Shown: positions 7,094 to 16,028 of the stretch, piece after piece
How positions within the stretch are numbered: position 1 is the stretch's first letter
How the letters are laid out: every line of letters starts with the position of its first letter
Source of the DNA: Anaerolineales bacterium
GTDB lineage: Bacteria > Chloroflexota > Anaerolineae > Anaerolineales > UBA11579
Reading direction: 5' to 3'
Length of the DNA: 64,000 bases
Assembly: GCA_025808555.1 (NCBI GenBank)
Contig: CP075526.1
Location: forward strand, 1,627,064-1,691,063
Notes under the pieces: generated by a model
The model's input: only the letters and a program-made list of their open reading frames with translations
What the model was told of the DNA's origin: nothing
Database searches by the model: none
Translations under genes and position numbers: made by a program

Positions 7094-8530
7094 ATGGCAC
7101 TGCCCGCGAACGTCGAGAAGTTGATCAAAGCCCACTCCCCCAAAATGGTAGACGTGCGTTTTACAGACCCGCTGGGGGTCTGGCAACATTGTTCCGTACC
7201 GATAGATGAGCTTGAAGGTGCCCTCAAGAGCGGCATCGGGTTTGATGGCTCCAGCATCAAAGGCTTCCAGCAGATCTATGACTCTGACCTGTTGCTCACC
7301 CTGCAGCCTGACAGCGCCCAGCTGGATCCCTTTTACCAGGCGCCGACACTCACCTTCATCGCCACCATTCACGATCCGGAGCAGGGCAAGCGCTACAGCC
7401 GTGACCCGCGCTTCATTGCTGAGAAGGCCGAGGCCTTCCTGAAAGAAAGCGGCATCGCCGAGACCAGCTATTGGGGCCCTGAGGCCGAGTTCTTCCTATT
7501 CTCACACCTCTCGTACTCCATCGAGCCGCACAGCATGGGTTTCGACATCGACAGCCCCGAAGCCAGCTGGAATACCGGCGCCCGCGAGGATATGACCAAC
7601 CTCGGCTACCGCGTGCCCACCAAGGGCGGCTACTTCCCCGTCGCGCCGGTGGACACCCTGCAAGACGTGCGCAGCGAGATCGCCCTGACCCTGGATGCTC
7701 TCGGCGCCAAAGTGGAGATGCATCATCACGAGGTTGCCTCCGCCGGCCAGTGCGAGGTGGACTTGCGCTTTGACAGCCTGGTCTCCATGGCAGATAAGTT
7801 GCTCACCTACAAATATGTTGTGCGCAATGTCGCCAAGGCGCATGGCCTCACAGCCACCTTTATGCCCAAGCCGCTCTTTGGCGACAATGGTTCCGGCATG
7901 CATGTGCACAACAGCCTGTGGAGCGGCGGCAAGAATCTCTTCTTCGGCAAGGGCTCCTACGCCGAGCTCTCTGAGCTCGCCCTGTATTACATTGGCGGCA
8001 TCCTCACCCATGTCGATAGCTTGCTCGCCTTCTGCGCCCCCACCACCAACTCCTACCGTCGCCTGGTGCCGCACTACGAGGCGCCCGTCAATGTAGCCTT
8101 CTCCAAGCGCAATCGCAGCGCCATCGTGCGCATCCCCATGTATGCCAGCGGCGAGGAGAATGCCAAGGCCAAACGCATCGAGTTCCGCGCTCCGGACCCC
8201 ACCGCCAACCCCTATCTCGCCTTTTCAGCCATCCTGATGGCCGGCCTGGATGGCATCAAGCGCAAGATCGACCCCACCAAGGCTGGCTACGGCCCGCTCG
8301 ACAAGAACATCTGGGAGCTTGGCGCCGAAGAGAAGCAAGCCATCCGCAGTGTTCCCGGCAGCCTCAACGAAAGTGTCGCCGCCCTGGAGAAAGACCACGA
8401 CTACCTGCTGGACGGTGGCGTCTTCACCGAAGATGTCCTCACCATGTGGAAGGACCTCAAGCAGAGCGAGATCCACGAGGTCGCGCTGCGCCCTTCTCCC
8501 TACGAATTCCACCTCTACTCAGCCATCTAG
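7094..8530 (+). CDS. glnA: Type I glutamine synthetase
   Basis: 478 residues. Makes glutamine from glutamate, ammonia and ATP as a cytosolic dodecamer. Seen: GFDGSSIKGFQ (latch region), WGPEAEFFLF (metal ligands), MHHHEVASAGQCEVD, FGDNGSGMHVHNSLW, and the C-terminal RPSPYEFHLYSAI. RBS AAGGAG at 7082-7087. At the place of the E. coli adenylylation motif NLYDLP this protein has NIWELG, with Trp407 in place of the modified Tyr, so control by adenylylation is not possible at that residue. Control by the leader attenuator is therefore attractive. It is a single-gene unit between that attenuator and the terminator at 8541. Confidence 0.97.
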   Translation: MALPANVEKLIKAHSPKMVDVRFTDPLGVWQHCSVPIDELEGALKSGIGFDGSSIKGFQQIYDSDLLLTLQPDSAQLDPFYQAPTLTFIATIHDPEQGKRYSRDPRFIAEKAEAFLKESGIAETSYWGPEAEFFLFSHLSYSIEPHSMGFDIDSPEASWNTGAREDMTNLGYRVPTKGGYFPVAPVDTLQDVRSEIALTLDALGAKVEMHHHEVASAGQCEVDLRFDSLVSMADKLLTYKYVVRNVAKAHGLTATFMPKPLFGDNGSGMHVHNSLWSGGKNLFFGKGSYAELSELALYYIGGILTHVDSLLAFCAPTTNSYRRLVPHYEAPVNVAFSKRNRSAIVRIPMYASGEENAKAKRIEFRAPDPTANPYLAFSAILMAGLDGIKRKIDPTKAGYGPLDKNIWELGAEEKQAIRSVPGSLNESVAALEKDHDYLLDGGVFTEDVLTMWKDLKQSEIHEVALRPSPYEFHLYSAI

Positions 8531-8540
8531 CCTATATGCC

Positions 8541-8579
8541 AAACAAAAAGCCTCGCTCATTGAGCGAGGCTTTTGTTTG
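8541..8579 (+). terminator. glnA intrinsic terminator
   Basis: GCCTCGCTC (8550-8558) pairs with GAGCGAGGC (8562-8570) around ATT, flanked by AAACAAAAA and TTTTGTTT. It works rightward for glnA and may also serve the leftward operon ending at 8766. The remaining bases 8580-8765 show no gene or clear motif. Confidence 0.9.
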
Positions 8580-8765
8580 CTTCCGAGAGCGGCATATTTG
8601 TCCAGTGGCTTGACGCACCCTTGCGCCGTCCGCTGTTTGAAGCTATAGATGCAGCATGCGTGTCCAAGCCTCCAGCGTTAGCTGCCTCCGGGAAAACCCG
8701 CCCAAAAGTTGTTACTTATAAGTTTTAACCCCCTCCCTGTTTTGGACATAATAACTTTGCAGGGT

Positions 8766-9923
8766 TTACGTGCTCAGGCTGCTGCCAAAGCTGGAGAAAT
8801 CAGCCCCCGTCGGGTTCTGGAACACTCGTAGCCCAAATTCCGGCGCCACAGCCAGCAGATGGTCAAAGATGCTCGCCTGGATCGCCTCATAAGCTTCCCA
8901 GGCCGTGGTCGTGGTGAAGATATAGATCTCGATCGGCAGGCCTGTAGGGCCGGGATCCAGCTGGCGCACCATAATGGTTTGGTCCTTCTTCACATCCGGC
9001 CGCTGCCGCAGATAGCCATCCACATAGGCCATGAACACTGAAACATTGGTCAGCTGGCTGGGCTTGTTGGTGAAGAAATCCTTGAGCAGCTCCATTTGCT
9101 TAAGCCGCGCCATCTCTTTTTCATTGCAAAAGCGCACGCTCTGGATATCCAGCGAAATGGAGCGCTTCACTCGCCGCCCGCCGCTCTGGCTCATGCCGCG
9201 CCAGTTCTTGAAAGACACTTCCAGCAGCTTATGGGTCGGGATCACCGTAAAGGTCTTGTCAAAGTTCTGGATCTTGACCGTATGCAGAGACATGTTGGTC
9301 ACATCCCCGTCCGCATTGAACGCCGGCACTTCGATCCAGTCGCCTTCCTTGACCAGATCATTGGCGGCGATCTGCACACTGGCCACCAACCCCAGGATCG
9401 TGTCCTGGAAGATGAGCAGCAGGATCGCCGTCAGCGCCCCCAGCCCACCCAGCAGCAGCAGTGGCGAGCGCCCCGTGAACACCGAGATGCTCAGAATGAT
9501 GCCCACGCCAATGACTAGGATCTTGCCCAGGTCCAGATAGCCTTGGATCGCTACACCGCTGTAGTTGGCCCGGCTCTCGTAGATGATATTGGCCGCCGAG
9601 AGCAGGGCGTTCAATGTAAGCACCAGGATCCACAGAATAATAAAGAGCGATACGGATTGCAGCGAGCGTGCGAACTGCGGCCACAGGTACGCAAAGGCGT
9701 AGATTACCGCCAGCGGCGCCACCCACGACAGGCGGTTGGGCCGCATGTGCTTCACCAGCACATCGTCCCACTGGTTCTTGGTGCTGCGCGCCAGCCAGGT
9801 CAGCCCGCGGCCTACGACATAGCGGGCAATGATGAAGCTGAACAGGACCGCACCCAGCACCACCCAGGGGGCAATGCTTTCGTTGGCTTCCATCCAAAGT
9901 CTGATGCTGTTGATCGTGATCAT
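8766..9923 (-). CDS. MscS-family mechanosensitive channel (YbdG/MscM-like)
   Basis: 385 residues with about five N-terminal membrane helices (from 18 to about 180), then the MscS pore and beta domain: LLLLGGLGALTAILLLIFQDTILGLVASVQIAANDLVKEGDWIEV, here read only for its pattern (Gly/Ala-rich pore helix about 155-180, then GDWIEV). The C-terminal domain with GGRRVKRSISLDIQSVRF resembles YbdG-type miniconductance channels. These open under membrane tension. The gene follows the flavin reductase-like gene after 3 bases and is the last member of the leftward tyrosine-catabolism operon; why a channel is there is unclear. Confidence 0.88.
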   Translation of the reverse strand: MITINSIRLWMEANESIAPWVVLGAVLFSFIIARYVVGRGLTWLARSTKNQWDDVLVKHMRPNRLSWVAPLAVIYAFAYLWPQFARSLQSVSLFIILWILVLTLNALLSAANIIYESRANYSGVAIQGYLDLGKILVIGVGIILSISVFTGRSPLLLLGGLGALTAILLLIFQDTILGLVASVQIAANDLVKEGDWIEVPAFNADGDVTNMSLHTVKIQNFDKTFTVIPTHKLLEVSFKNWRGMSQSGGRRVKRSISLDIQSVRFCNEKEMARLKQMELLKDFFTNKPSQLTNVSVFMAYVDGYLRQRPDVKKDQTIMVRQLDPGPTGLPIEIYIFTTTTAWEAYEAIQASIFDHLLAVAPEFGLRVFQNPTGADFSSFGSSLST

Positions 9924-9926
9924 GGT

Positions 9927-10556
9927 CTAGCTCGCAAGTTGAGAGGGTGGGCGCTTCATGTCAAAGGTGTCATTGGTACGCGTATAGCCAAAGCCGGAAA
10001 GACGTCCGATCGCCTGGAGCTTTTGCGCATCCACATAGAACTTGTCATTGATGATCTCGTCGGCCACATGGATATAGACGATCTCCCCGATCATGATCCA
10101 AGCCGAGCCTGGCGTGCCATCCCCAATGGGTACCACCTGGCGCAGCTCGCATTCGAAGCTGACCGGGCTCTCCGCCACCCGCGGCGCCTTGATGCGCACG
10201 CAGGCTGCCGGCGTCAGCCGGGCCACTTCGAACTCGTCGCGCTCCGGCGGCAGCTCGGTCGAGCTCAGGTTCATTGCTTCCGCCAGCGGCTCGCTGACAA
10301 TGTTGATCGCATACTGCTTGGTGGCAATAATATTCTTGTATGTATCCTTGACGCCGCCATCCGTGCCGCGCACTTCGATACAGAACAGCAGGGTGGGGGG
10401 CTTGTGCGCGGCTACGTTGAAGAACGAGAAGGGCGCCAGGTTGCGCACGCCGTTGCTATCCGCCGTGGACACCCACGCGATCGGGCGGGGCACCACCGAA
10501 CCGTTGATGATCTTGCCCAGCGCTCCGGCCGGGGCATTTTGCGGGTCAAGTTCCAT
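9927..10556 (-). CDS. Flavin reductase-like FMN-binding split-barrel protein
   Basis: 209 residues. VVPRPIAWVSTADSNGVRNLAPFSFF (about 21-46) is the classic start of the flavin reductase-like split barrel; PSSVSVEC-like FECELRQVVPIG and IMIGEIVYIHV are the later strands. Members bind FMN and often supply reduced flavin to oxygenases or act as NAD(P)H:flavin oxidoreductases. It lies 6 bases downstream of the small membrane protein gene, within the leftward operon containing two ring-cleaving or ring-modifying dioxygenases, so a link with aromatic catabolism is plausible, though those dioxygenases themselves need iron and not flavin. Confidence 0.82.
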   Translation of the reverse strand: MELDPQNAPAGALGKIINGSVVPRPIAWVSTADSNGVRNLAPFSFFNVAAHKPPTLLFCIEVRGTDGGVKDTYKNIIATKQYAINIVSEPLAEAMNLSSTELPPERDEFEVARLTPAACVRIKAPRVAESPVSFECELRQVVPIGDGTPGSAWIMIGEIVYIHVADEIINDKFYVDAQKLQAIGRLSGFGYTRTNDTFDMKRPPSQLAS

Positions 10557-10562
10557 CAGCGG

Positions 10563-11207
10563 CTACTTGCGTGCCCGCAGGTGGAAGTTCCACGCCAGCA
10601 GAAACAGCCCCACCAGCATGAAGAAAAAGCGCGCCAGCGTAAACCACGGGCTGGGAAAGGCGTACACCAGCACGCCGAACAGCACATAGCCCAGCCACAA
10701 GCTCCAGCGCAAACCGCGCTCCAGCGTTGTCTTATCCGGCAGCACAAACGCCATCAAAAAAAAGCTGACGTAGCTGCTATGAAACTTGATCGCGCTCCAC
10801 AGGGCGCGTGCGTGCACCACCTCGGCGGTGGGCAGTACGCCTTGCTGCGCCATCTGGATGAAGACCAGCAGCTCATTGTTCTCATGCACGTCCAGGTACG
10901 TAGTGATCAGCAAGGCGCCCAGGCCGGCAGCTACCAGCCACATATTCTCGGCATTCTTCAGCGCCATCGCCAGCAGCACGAACAGCGCCGTGTAGAACAG
11001 CACAAACAGGCTGTCCAGCGCCACGTACGTGCGCACCGCCGCCTCATGTTGCAGCAAGTTGCCTGCATACTCAGCCGGCGGCATGAAGGTGTCAAAGGAG
11101 GTCTCGGCTGAGCCCTGCAGCACCATCGCTACCAGCATGGCAGCCAATACCAGCCCGGCTGCCAGCGCCATCCGGGCAATGTTGCGCTCGAGTGCTTTGC
11201 CCTTCAT
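10563..11207 (-). CDS. Hypothetical membrane protein in tyrosine-catabolism operon
   Basis: 214 residues with six predicted helices: MALAAGLVLAAMLVAMVL (13-30), LDSLFVLFYTALFVLLAMAL, MWLVAAGLGALLITTYLDV, a helix near YVSFFLMAFVLP, WSLWLGYVLFGVLVYAF and FFFMLVGLFLLAWNF. Acidic and His residues (DVHENN, HARALW) lie at the membrane borders. I do not recognise the family. Its start overlaps the last base of the homogentisate dioxygenase gene, so it is translated with it. A transporter or sensing role for aromatic compounds would be only a guess. Confidence 0.7.
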   Translation of the reverse strand: MKGKALERNIARMALAAGLVLAAMLVAMVLQGSAETSFDTFMPPAEYAGNLLQHEAAVRTYVALDSLFVLFYTALFVLLAMALKNAENMWLVAAGLGALLITTYLDVHENNELLVFIQMAQQGVLPTAEVVHARALWSAIKFHSSYVSFFLMAFVLPDKTTLERGLRWSLWLGYVLFGVLVYAFPSPWFTLARFFFMLVGLFLLAWNFHLRARK

Positions 11208-12373
11208 TATTCGCCGTCGCCTTCCAGCCAGCTGTCCTGGTATTCAGGCTTTTCCATCTCCAGCGCGGCCGTGGTGACGTGCAGTGGGTGGAAGGTGTCC
11301 ACCATCACCGCCAGCTCATCCGTGCGCTGCTTGCCGATCGAGGCCTCGGTGGCGCCAGGCTGCGGGCCGTGCGGCAAGCCGAAGGGATGCATCGAAATAT
11401 CGCAACGGTCAATCCCCTTGCGAGACATGAACTCGCCCTCGGCGTAATAGATCACTTCGTCAGACTGCACATTCGAGTGGTTGTACGGAGCGGGAATCGC
11501 ATCTGGATGATAGTCATACAGGCGCGGCACGAACGAGCACAGCACAAAGCCGCGGCCTTGGAAGGTCTGATGGGTCGGCGGGGGCAAGTGCAGAGCGCCG
11601 GTGCGCGGCTCATAGTCGTTGATGTTGAAGATCCACGGATACAGGTACCCATCCCAGCCCACCACATCATGCGGGTGATGGTCCAGAATGTGGCGCGTAA
11701 TGCTGTCGCGCACCTTTACGCGCACTTCGAACTCGCCGCGCTCAGTGTGCGTGTCCAGTTGGGTAGGCACACGGATGTCGCGCTCGGTGTACGGCGCATG
11801 CTCCAGCAGTTGGCCGTATTCGTTGCGGTAGCGGCGCGGCGGCTCAATGTGCGAGGGTGTCTCGACCACCAGGAAGCGAGCCTCCGTGCCGGAGAGCTCC
11901 AGCTTCCATGTCACTCCGAATGGGATTACCAGATAGTCGCCCTCGCGGAACTCGAGAACGCCAAACTGGCTGCGCAGCACGCCGCTGCCCTCATGCACAA
12001 ACCAGCACTCGTAGGCCTGCGCATTGCGGTAGAAGTAATCCATGCTTTTGGTCGGGCGGCTCAGCCCGATAGTGACATCGTTGTTGCCTAGCAGCTCGCG
12101 GCGGGCGGCTACCGGGTCGCCGCCGGCGGGGATATCCGCGGTGCGGAAGGCGCGGTGGCGGATGGCACCAAAGTCCACGTACTCAGATTTGGCGCTGCCC
12201 AGCAGCTCTACCTTCTTGATGCGCGGCGGCAGGAAGTGGTGATACAGCAGGGATTGGATGCCGGAAAAGCCCTCCAAGCCCATGACTTCTTCGCGGTACA
12301 AGCCGCCACTCGGCTTGCGGAATTGCACATGGCGTTTTTGCGGAAATTCACCAAGGGAATGATAGAAGGGCAT
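11207..12373 (-). CDS. hmgA: Homogentisate 1,2-dioxygenase
   Basis: 388 residues, cupin-type. Opens the homogentisate ring with O2 to give maleylacetoacetate. The iron-site region APYNHSNVQSDEVIYYAEG shows the His and, seven residues on, the Glu ligand, and HPFGLPHGPQPG supplies the second His. The N-terminal cupin half includes CWFVHEGSGVLRSQFG. It is slightly shorter than proteobacterial enzymes (about 430), which is common outside Proteobacteria. AGGAG lies 5 bases before the ATG (seen as ctcct on the plus strand at 12378-12382). It lies between the FAH-family gene (75-base gap) and the membrane protein gene (1-base overlap). Confidence 0.92.
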   Translation of the reverse strand: MPFYHSLGEFPQKRHVQFRKPSGGLYREEVMGLEGFSGIQSLLYHHFLPPRIKKVELLGSAKSEYVDFGAIRHRAFRTADIPAGGDPVAARRELLGNNDVTIGLSRPTKSMDYFYRNAQAYECWFVHEGSGVLRSQFGVLEFREGDYLVIPFGVTWKLELSGTEARFLVVETPSHIEPPRRYRNEYGQLLEHAPYTERDIRVPTQLDTHTERGEFEVRVKVRDSITRHILDHHPHDVVGWDGYLYPWIFNINDYEPRTGALHLPPPTHQTFQGRGFVLCSFVPRLYDYHPDAIPAPYNHSNVQSDEVIYYAEGEFMSRKGIDRCDISMHPFGLPHGPQPGATEASIGKQRTDELAVMVDTFHPLHVTTAALEMEKPEYQDSWLEGDGE

Positions 12374-12448
12374 GAGGGAGCTCCTTTATCGAGATGGGTA
12401 GCTGGCAGCCTTAGCCGCCTTGAAAGTATTCTAATTCAGTCGTCAGAG

Positions 12449-13357
12449 CTAACGCACAGTGTTTTTGAGTGTGCCAATGCGTTCGATTTCGAGCTCAATA
12501 GCATCCCCAGCCTTCAGCCACGGGCCTTCGGCCTTGGTCAGTTCCAGCAGGCAGCCAGTGCCTACCGTACCAGAGCCGATGACGTCTCCCGGCTGCAGGG
12601 TTACCCCCTGCGAAGCCCGCGCAATGATTTCCCCAAAGGAGTAATGGATATCGGCCCAGTTGCCGCGCGAAAGCTCTTTGCCGTTCACGCGTGCCGTCAT
12701 CGCCAGGCTGTATACACCCGGCCGGGCGGCACTAACGCTTTCCAGCTCATCCGGCGTCACGATCACAGGGCCGAGGCTGGTGGCAAAATCCTTGCCCTTG
12801 GCAGGGCCAAGACCCACTTTCATTTCCTTGCGCTGCACATCACGGGCAGACCAGTCATTCATGATGGTGAAGCCAAAAATGTGCTCCAGCGCATTCTCGG
12901 CCGGGATGTCTTTGCCGGGCTTGCCAATGATCGCGGCAACTTCCAGCTCATAATCCAGCGCTTCGGTGTAACTGGGCTTTTGGATCTCATCATCTGGCCC
13001 AAACACCGTCGTGGGATTGGTGAAGTAAAAGACGGGGAACTCGTACCATTCCGCCGGCACTTCGCGCCCGCGGTTCTGGTTGGCGGTGCGCACATGCTGC
13101 TCAAAAGCATATGCATCACGTATGCTGGGTGGGTTTTGCAACGGCGCCAGCAGGCGCACCTCATCCAGCGGCCACACAGTCTGGGTCTGGCGCGCCACTT
13201 GCGCCGCCAGCCCCCAGGTGGCCGCCCCGGCGCGGATAAAGCTCAGCATGTCCTGCGGCAGGTCGCCGCGGCCCAGCGAGACCACGCGGTCTTCTGCAAT
13301 GAGCGCCCCCAAACGGGGGCGCCCATCACCAGGTGCTTTGAAGGTCAGATATCGCAT
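12449..13357 (-). CDS. Fumarylacetoacetate hydrolase family protein
   Basis: 302 residues. DYELEVAAIIGK (about 136-147) holds the E-x-E metal ligands, FTIMNDWSARDVQ the following Asp, and GDVIGSGTVGTG the C-terminal FAH signature. The family splits C-C bonds of acylpyruvates; in this operon the expected reaction is fumarylacetoacetate to fumarate and acetoacetate, the last step of tyrosine breakdown. It lies 5 bases downstream of the HPPD gene. The usual isomerase between homogentisate dioxygenase and this step (maleylacetoacetate isomerase) is not found in the window; the hydrolase might accept the maleyl form. Confidence 0.9.
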   Translation of the reverse strand: MRYLTFKAPGDGRPRLGALIAEDRVVSLGRGDLPQDMLSFIRAGAATWGLAAQVARQTQTVWPLDEVRLLAPLQNPPSIRDAYAFEQHVRTANQNRGREVPAEWYEFPVFYFTNPTTVFGPDDEIQKPSYTEALDYELEVAAIIGKPGKDIPAENALEHIFGFTIMNDWSARDVQRKEMKVGLGPAKGKDFATSLGPVIVTPDELESVSAARPGVYSLAMTARVNGKELSRGNWADIHYSFGEIIARASQGVTLQPGDVIGSGTVGTGCLLELTKAEGPWLKAGDAIELEIERIGTLKNTVR

Positions 13358-13362
13358 TGGCT

Positions 13363-14499
13363 TTACAGGTTGCCGCGGCGATCTTGCTCGGCTTCCAGCG
13401 CTTCGAACAGGGCCTTGAAGTTGCCCTTGCCGAAGCCGCGGCTGCCGCGGCGCTGGATCACTTCAATGAAAGCCGTGGGGCGGTCCTGAATAGGGCGAGA
13501 GAACACTTGCAGCAAATAACCCTCATCGTCCTTGTCCACCAGGATGCCCAGCTCGTTGATCTTGTCCAACGGTTCTTTGACGATGTCGCCTACGCGCTTA
13601 GGCAGCAGTTCGTAGTACTCGTCAGGCACACGCAGGAACTCAATGCCATTCGCCTTGAGCTGCGTGATCGTCTCAATGATGTCGCCCGTGGAGAGCGCCA
13701 AGTGTTGAACGCCAGGCCCCAGGTAGTAGTCCAGGTACTCCTCGATCTGGCTGCGGCGCTTGCCGTCGGCCGGCTCATTGATCGGCAGTTTGATGCGGCC
13801 GTTGCCATTCTCCATCACTTTGGACATCAAGGCCGAATACTCGGTGCTGATGTCCTCGTCGTCAAAGTGTTGCAGTTGGCGGAAGCCCATCACGCGGTGA
13901 TAGAAGTTCACCCAGTGGTTCATCTTGCCCAGCTGAACATTGCCCACAATGTGGTCTACCGCGGCCAGGCCCGTGCTCTGTGCTTCGCGCTCGTACGGCT
14001 CGTAGCCGGGGGCGAAAGGGCCTTTATAGTCGCTGCGGTCTACGAACATGTGCAGCACTTCGCCGTAGGTGTGAATGGCGGAGGTGCGCAGAACGCCGAA
14101 GTCGTCCTTTTCCTCACGCGGCGCCCAGGCGCTCTGGCCGCCGCGCGCGGTGGTCTCTTTGTAGGCTTTCTCCACATCTTCCACTTGCAGGGCTACAACC
14201 TTGACCCCGTCGCCGTGGGCCAGGTGGTGGCCGGCGATCTCATGGCTGGGGCCATACGCAGCCGACACCACAACGCGGATCTTGCCAGACTCCAAAACGT
14301 AAGAAGCAAACTCGCGGTTGCCCGTCTCCAGGCCGGAATAGGCTACGGGCTTGAAGCCCAGACCCTTCCACCAGTAGTGCATGGCTTGTTTTGCATTGCC
14401 TACGTAGAAATGTAAATGGTCAATACCCTGGATCGGCAGAAAGTCGCCTTCTTCCGTCATAGGGCGTGCTTCGGTTTTGGCTTCATTCACTTGCACCAT
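13363..14499 (-). CDS. hppD: 4-hydroxyphenylpyruvate dioxygenase
   Basis: 378 residues, two VOC (beta-alpha-beta-beta-beta) modules. Converts 4-hydroxyphenylpyruvate, O2 to homogentisate and CO2. Iron ligands expected from the family are visible: His in AVDHIVGN, His in GVQHLALSTGD, and Glu in FIEVIQRRGSRGFGKGNFKALFEA (first Glu). The C-terminal RGFGKGNFKALFEALE is the diagnostic HPPD ending. The ATG at 14499 is chosen because AAGGAG lies 5 bases upstream; the frame stays open to 14559 without a site. First gene of a leftward operon of six. Confidence 0.95.
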   Translation of the reverse strand: MVQVNEAKTEARPMTEEGDFLPIQGIDHLHFYVGNAKQAMHYWWKGLGFKPVAYSGLETGNREFASYVLESGKIRVVVSAAYGPSHEIAGHHLAHGDGVKVVALQVEDVEKAYKETTARGGQSAWAPREEKDDFGVLRTSAIHTYGEVLHMFVDRSDYKGPFAPGYEPYEREAQSTGLAAVDHIVGNVQLGKMNHWVNFYHRVMGFRQLQHFDDEDISTEYSALMSKVMENGNGRIKLPINEPADGKRRSQIEEYLDYYLGPGVQHLALSTGDIIETITQLKANGIEFLRVPDEYYELLPKRVGDIVKEPLDKINELGILVDKDDEGYLLQVFSRPIQDRPTAFIEVIQRRGSRGFGKGNFKALFEALEAEQDRRGNL

Positions 14500-14577
14500 G
14501 GGCGCTCCTTTGGAGATGGGGTAGTTTTCATTATAGTACTTTCGCCCCCAGCCAGGCAAAGGGTAGGGTGAGCCCGC

Positions 14578-16014
14578 ATGTTAAAATCGCCTTTACCCAT
14601 TAACAATATGGCATGGCGCAGAAATCACCTATTGCTACTCACACTGGGGCTCCTGCTTGTCGCCTGCGCCGCCCCACGCGCCAATTCCGCTTCCAGCACC
14701 CCTAGCCCGTATAGCATCGAGCCAGTGTTTGCGGAGTTTTATGCCTTTCTGGGCGGGCCGCAGCGCGCCGGCGCCGTGATCTCGCCCGGCATTGTTGAAG
14801 GCAACATCCAAAAGCAATACATCGAAGCCGGCCTCATGGTCTACAACCCGGCCTTGGCGCCTAGTGAACAGTACAGTCTGGCCCCATTGGGCCAGCAGCT
14901 GGGCGTTTGGGATGCACCCCTGCCGGACATGAATCTGCCCGACGTGCTTTTTGTCGATGGCTACATTATTTACGAAGGTTTCGAGGATCTCTATCGCCAA
15001 CTCGGCGGGCAGCGCTACATTGGCAAGCCGCTCACCGGCGTGCGTTTTATAGAAGAGCAAAGCCGGGTTGAGCAATACTTTGAGAATCTGGGTTTTTATA
15101 TGGACCTGGATGAGCCCCAGACCGGCGTACGCCTGATGGACTACGGCCGCCAGGTCTGCGCCCAGGGCTGCGGCGCACCTGCCAGCAGCCCGGCCGCCGT
15201 CATCCAGTCTCAGTTGGCCTATGGCGAGCCGTTCGTGGGCGCTGTGGCCGCGCTGGGTGACGTGGTAGGCACGCGCCTGGCGGGGCCATATCAGCTGGCC
15301 GATGGCAGCATAGAGGTCATCTTCAACAACATGGTGCTCTACACCCCAGCCGATCAGCCCAGCGCAGTCCTGCCTCGCCCGATCACGGCCCTGCTCGGCA
15401 TCCTGCCTGATCCGCGCGTCACCCGGGTGGAGAATGCCAATCTCACCTTCTATGCATTGGATGGCGACTTTGGTTACAACGTGCCTTTAGTTTTCAACGA
15501 GTACATCACCCAGCGCGGCGGCTACGAGCTCTTTGGCGCACCGATTGCAGAGTTGCAACCCACGGATGGCGGCGCAAGCCAGTGCTTTGTGAACGCATGC
15601 TTGCGTTATCAAAACGGACAGGTCAGCCCGCTGCCGCTTGGGCTGGAGTACCGCACAAAGTTTTACGATCAAGCTTCGCCCCAGGTGCAAGCTGCTTTTG
15701 AACAGATCCGCATTGATGTGTGGGAGGCGCGCTCGCAGGTTTCCTCCACTGAAGGTCAGACCATCTACGCCAGTCTGCACGCCAACGGCCAGTTGCTGGC
15801 CGGCTTGCAGCCCTATTTGGAGCTTACCACGCCCTCAGGCGGCAGCCAGCTCTACACGTTCCCCCCTACGGATGCCAATGGGCAGACCCAGCTAAGCGTG
15901 CCACCTGTGCAAGGACAGAATTGGGAGCAGGTGGTCTACAAGGTCTGCCTGGACGGCCTGCATGAAGCCACCCGTTGCACAACTGACTCATATCGTATCT
16001 GGGGTAACCCCTAA
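14578..16014 (+). CDS. Lipoprotein with LGFP-like repeats, hypothetical
   Basis: 478 residues (468 if the second ATG, 14608, is used). The signal peptide HLLLLTLGLLLVAC ends in a lipobox with Cys30, followed by a Ser/Thr/Pro linker. The body has at least three related units: FYAFLGGPQRAGAVISPG, LYRQLGGQRYIGKPLTG with QYFENLGFY, and YITQRGGYELFGAPIAEL with CLRYQNGQVSPL. This pattern resembles LGFP-type cell-wall-associated repeats. It is likely anchored on the outer face of the membrane. The C-terminal 130 residues look like an immunoglobulin-like or stalk domain. Function unknown. A TTAAAAT at 14581-14587 could be the -10 box for the second start. Confidence 0.75.
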   Translation: MLKSPLPINNMAWRRNHLLLLTLGLLLVACAAPRANSASSTPSPYSIEPVFAEFYAFLGGPQRAGAVISPGIVEGNIQKQYIEAGLMVYNPALAPSEQYSLAPLGQQLGVWDAPLPDMNLPDVLFVDGYIIYEGFEDLYRQLGGQRYIGKPLTGVRFIEEQSRVEQYFENLGFYMDLDEPQTGVRLMDYGRQVCAQGCGAPASSPAAVIQSQLAYGEPFVGAVAALGDVVGTRLAGPYQLADGSIEVIFNNMVLYTPADQPSAVLPRPITALLGILPDPRVTRVENANLTFYALDGDFGYNVPLVFNEYITQRGGYELFGAPIAELQPTDGGASQCFVNACLRYQNGQVSPLPLGLEYRTKFYDQASPQVQAAFEQIRIDVWEARSQVSSTEGQTIYASLHANGQLLAGLQPYLELTTPSGGSQLYTFPPTDANGQTQLSVPPVQGQNWEQVVYKVCLDGLHEATRCTTDSYRIWGNP

Positions 16015-16028
16015 CCAAGGAGATATGC

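Noticed and set aside
9543..11111. 522-codon open frame on the plus strand
   Set aside because: Antisense to three real leftward genes; composition typical of a shadow frame.
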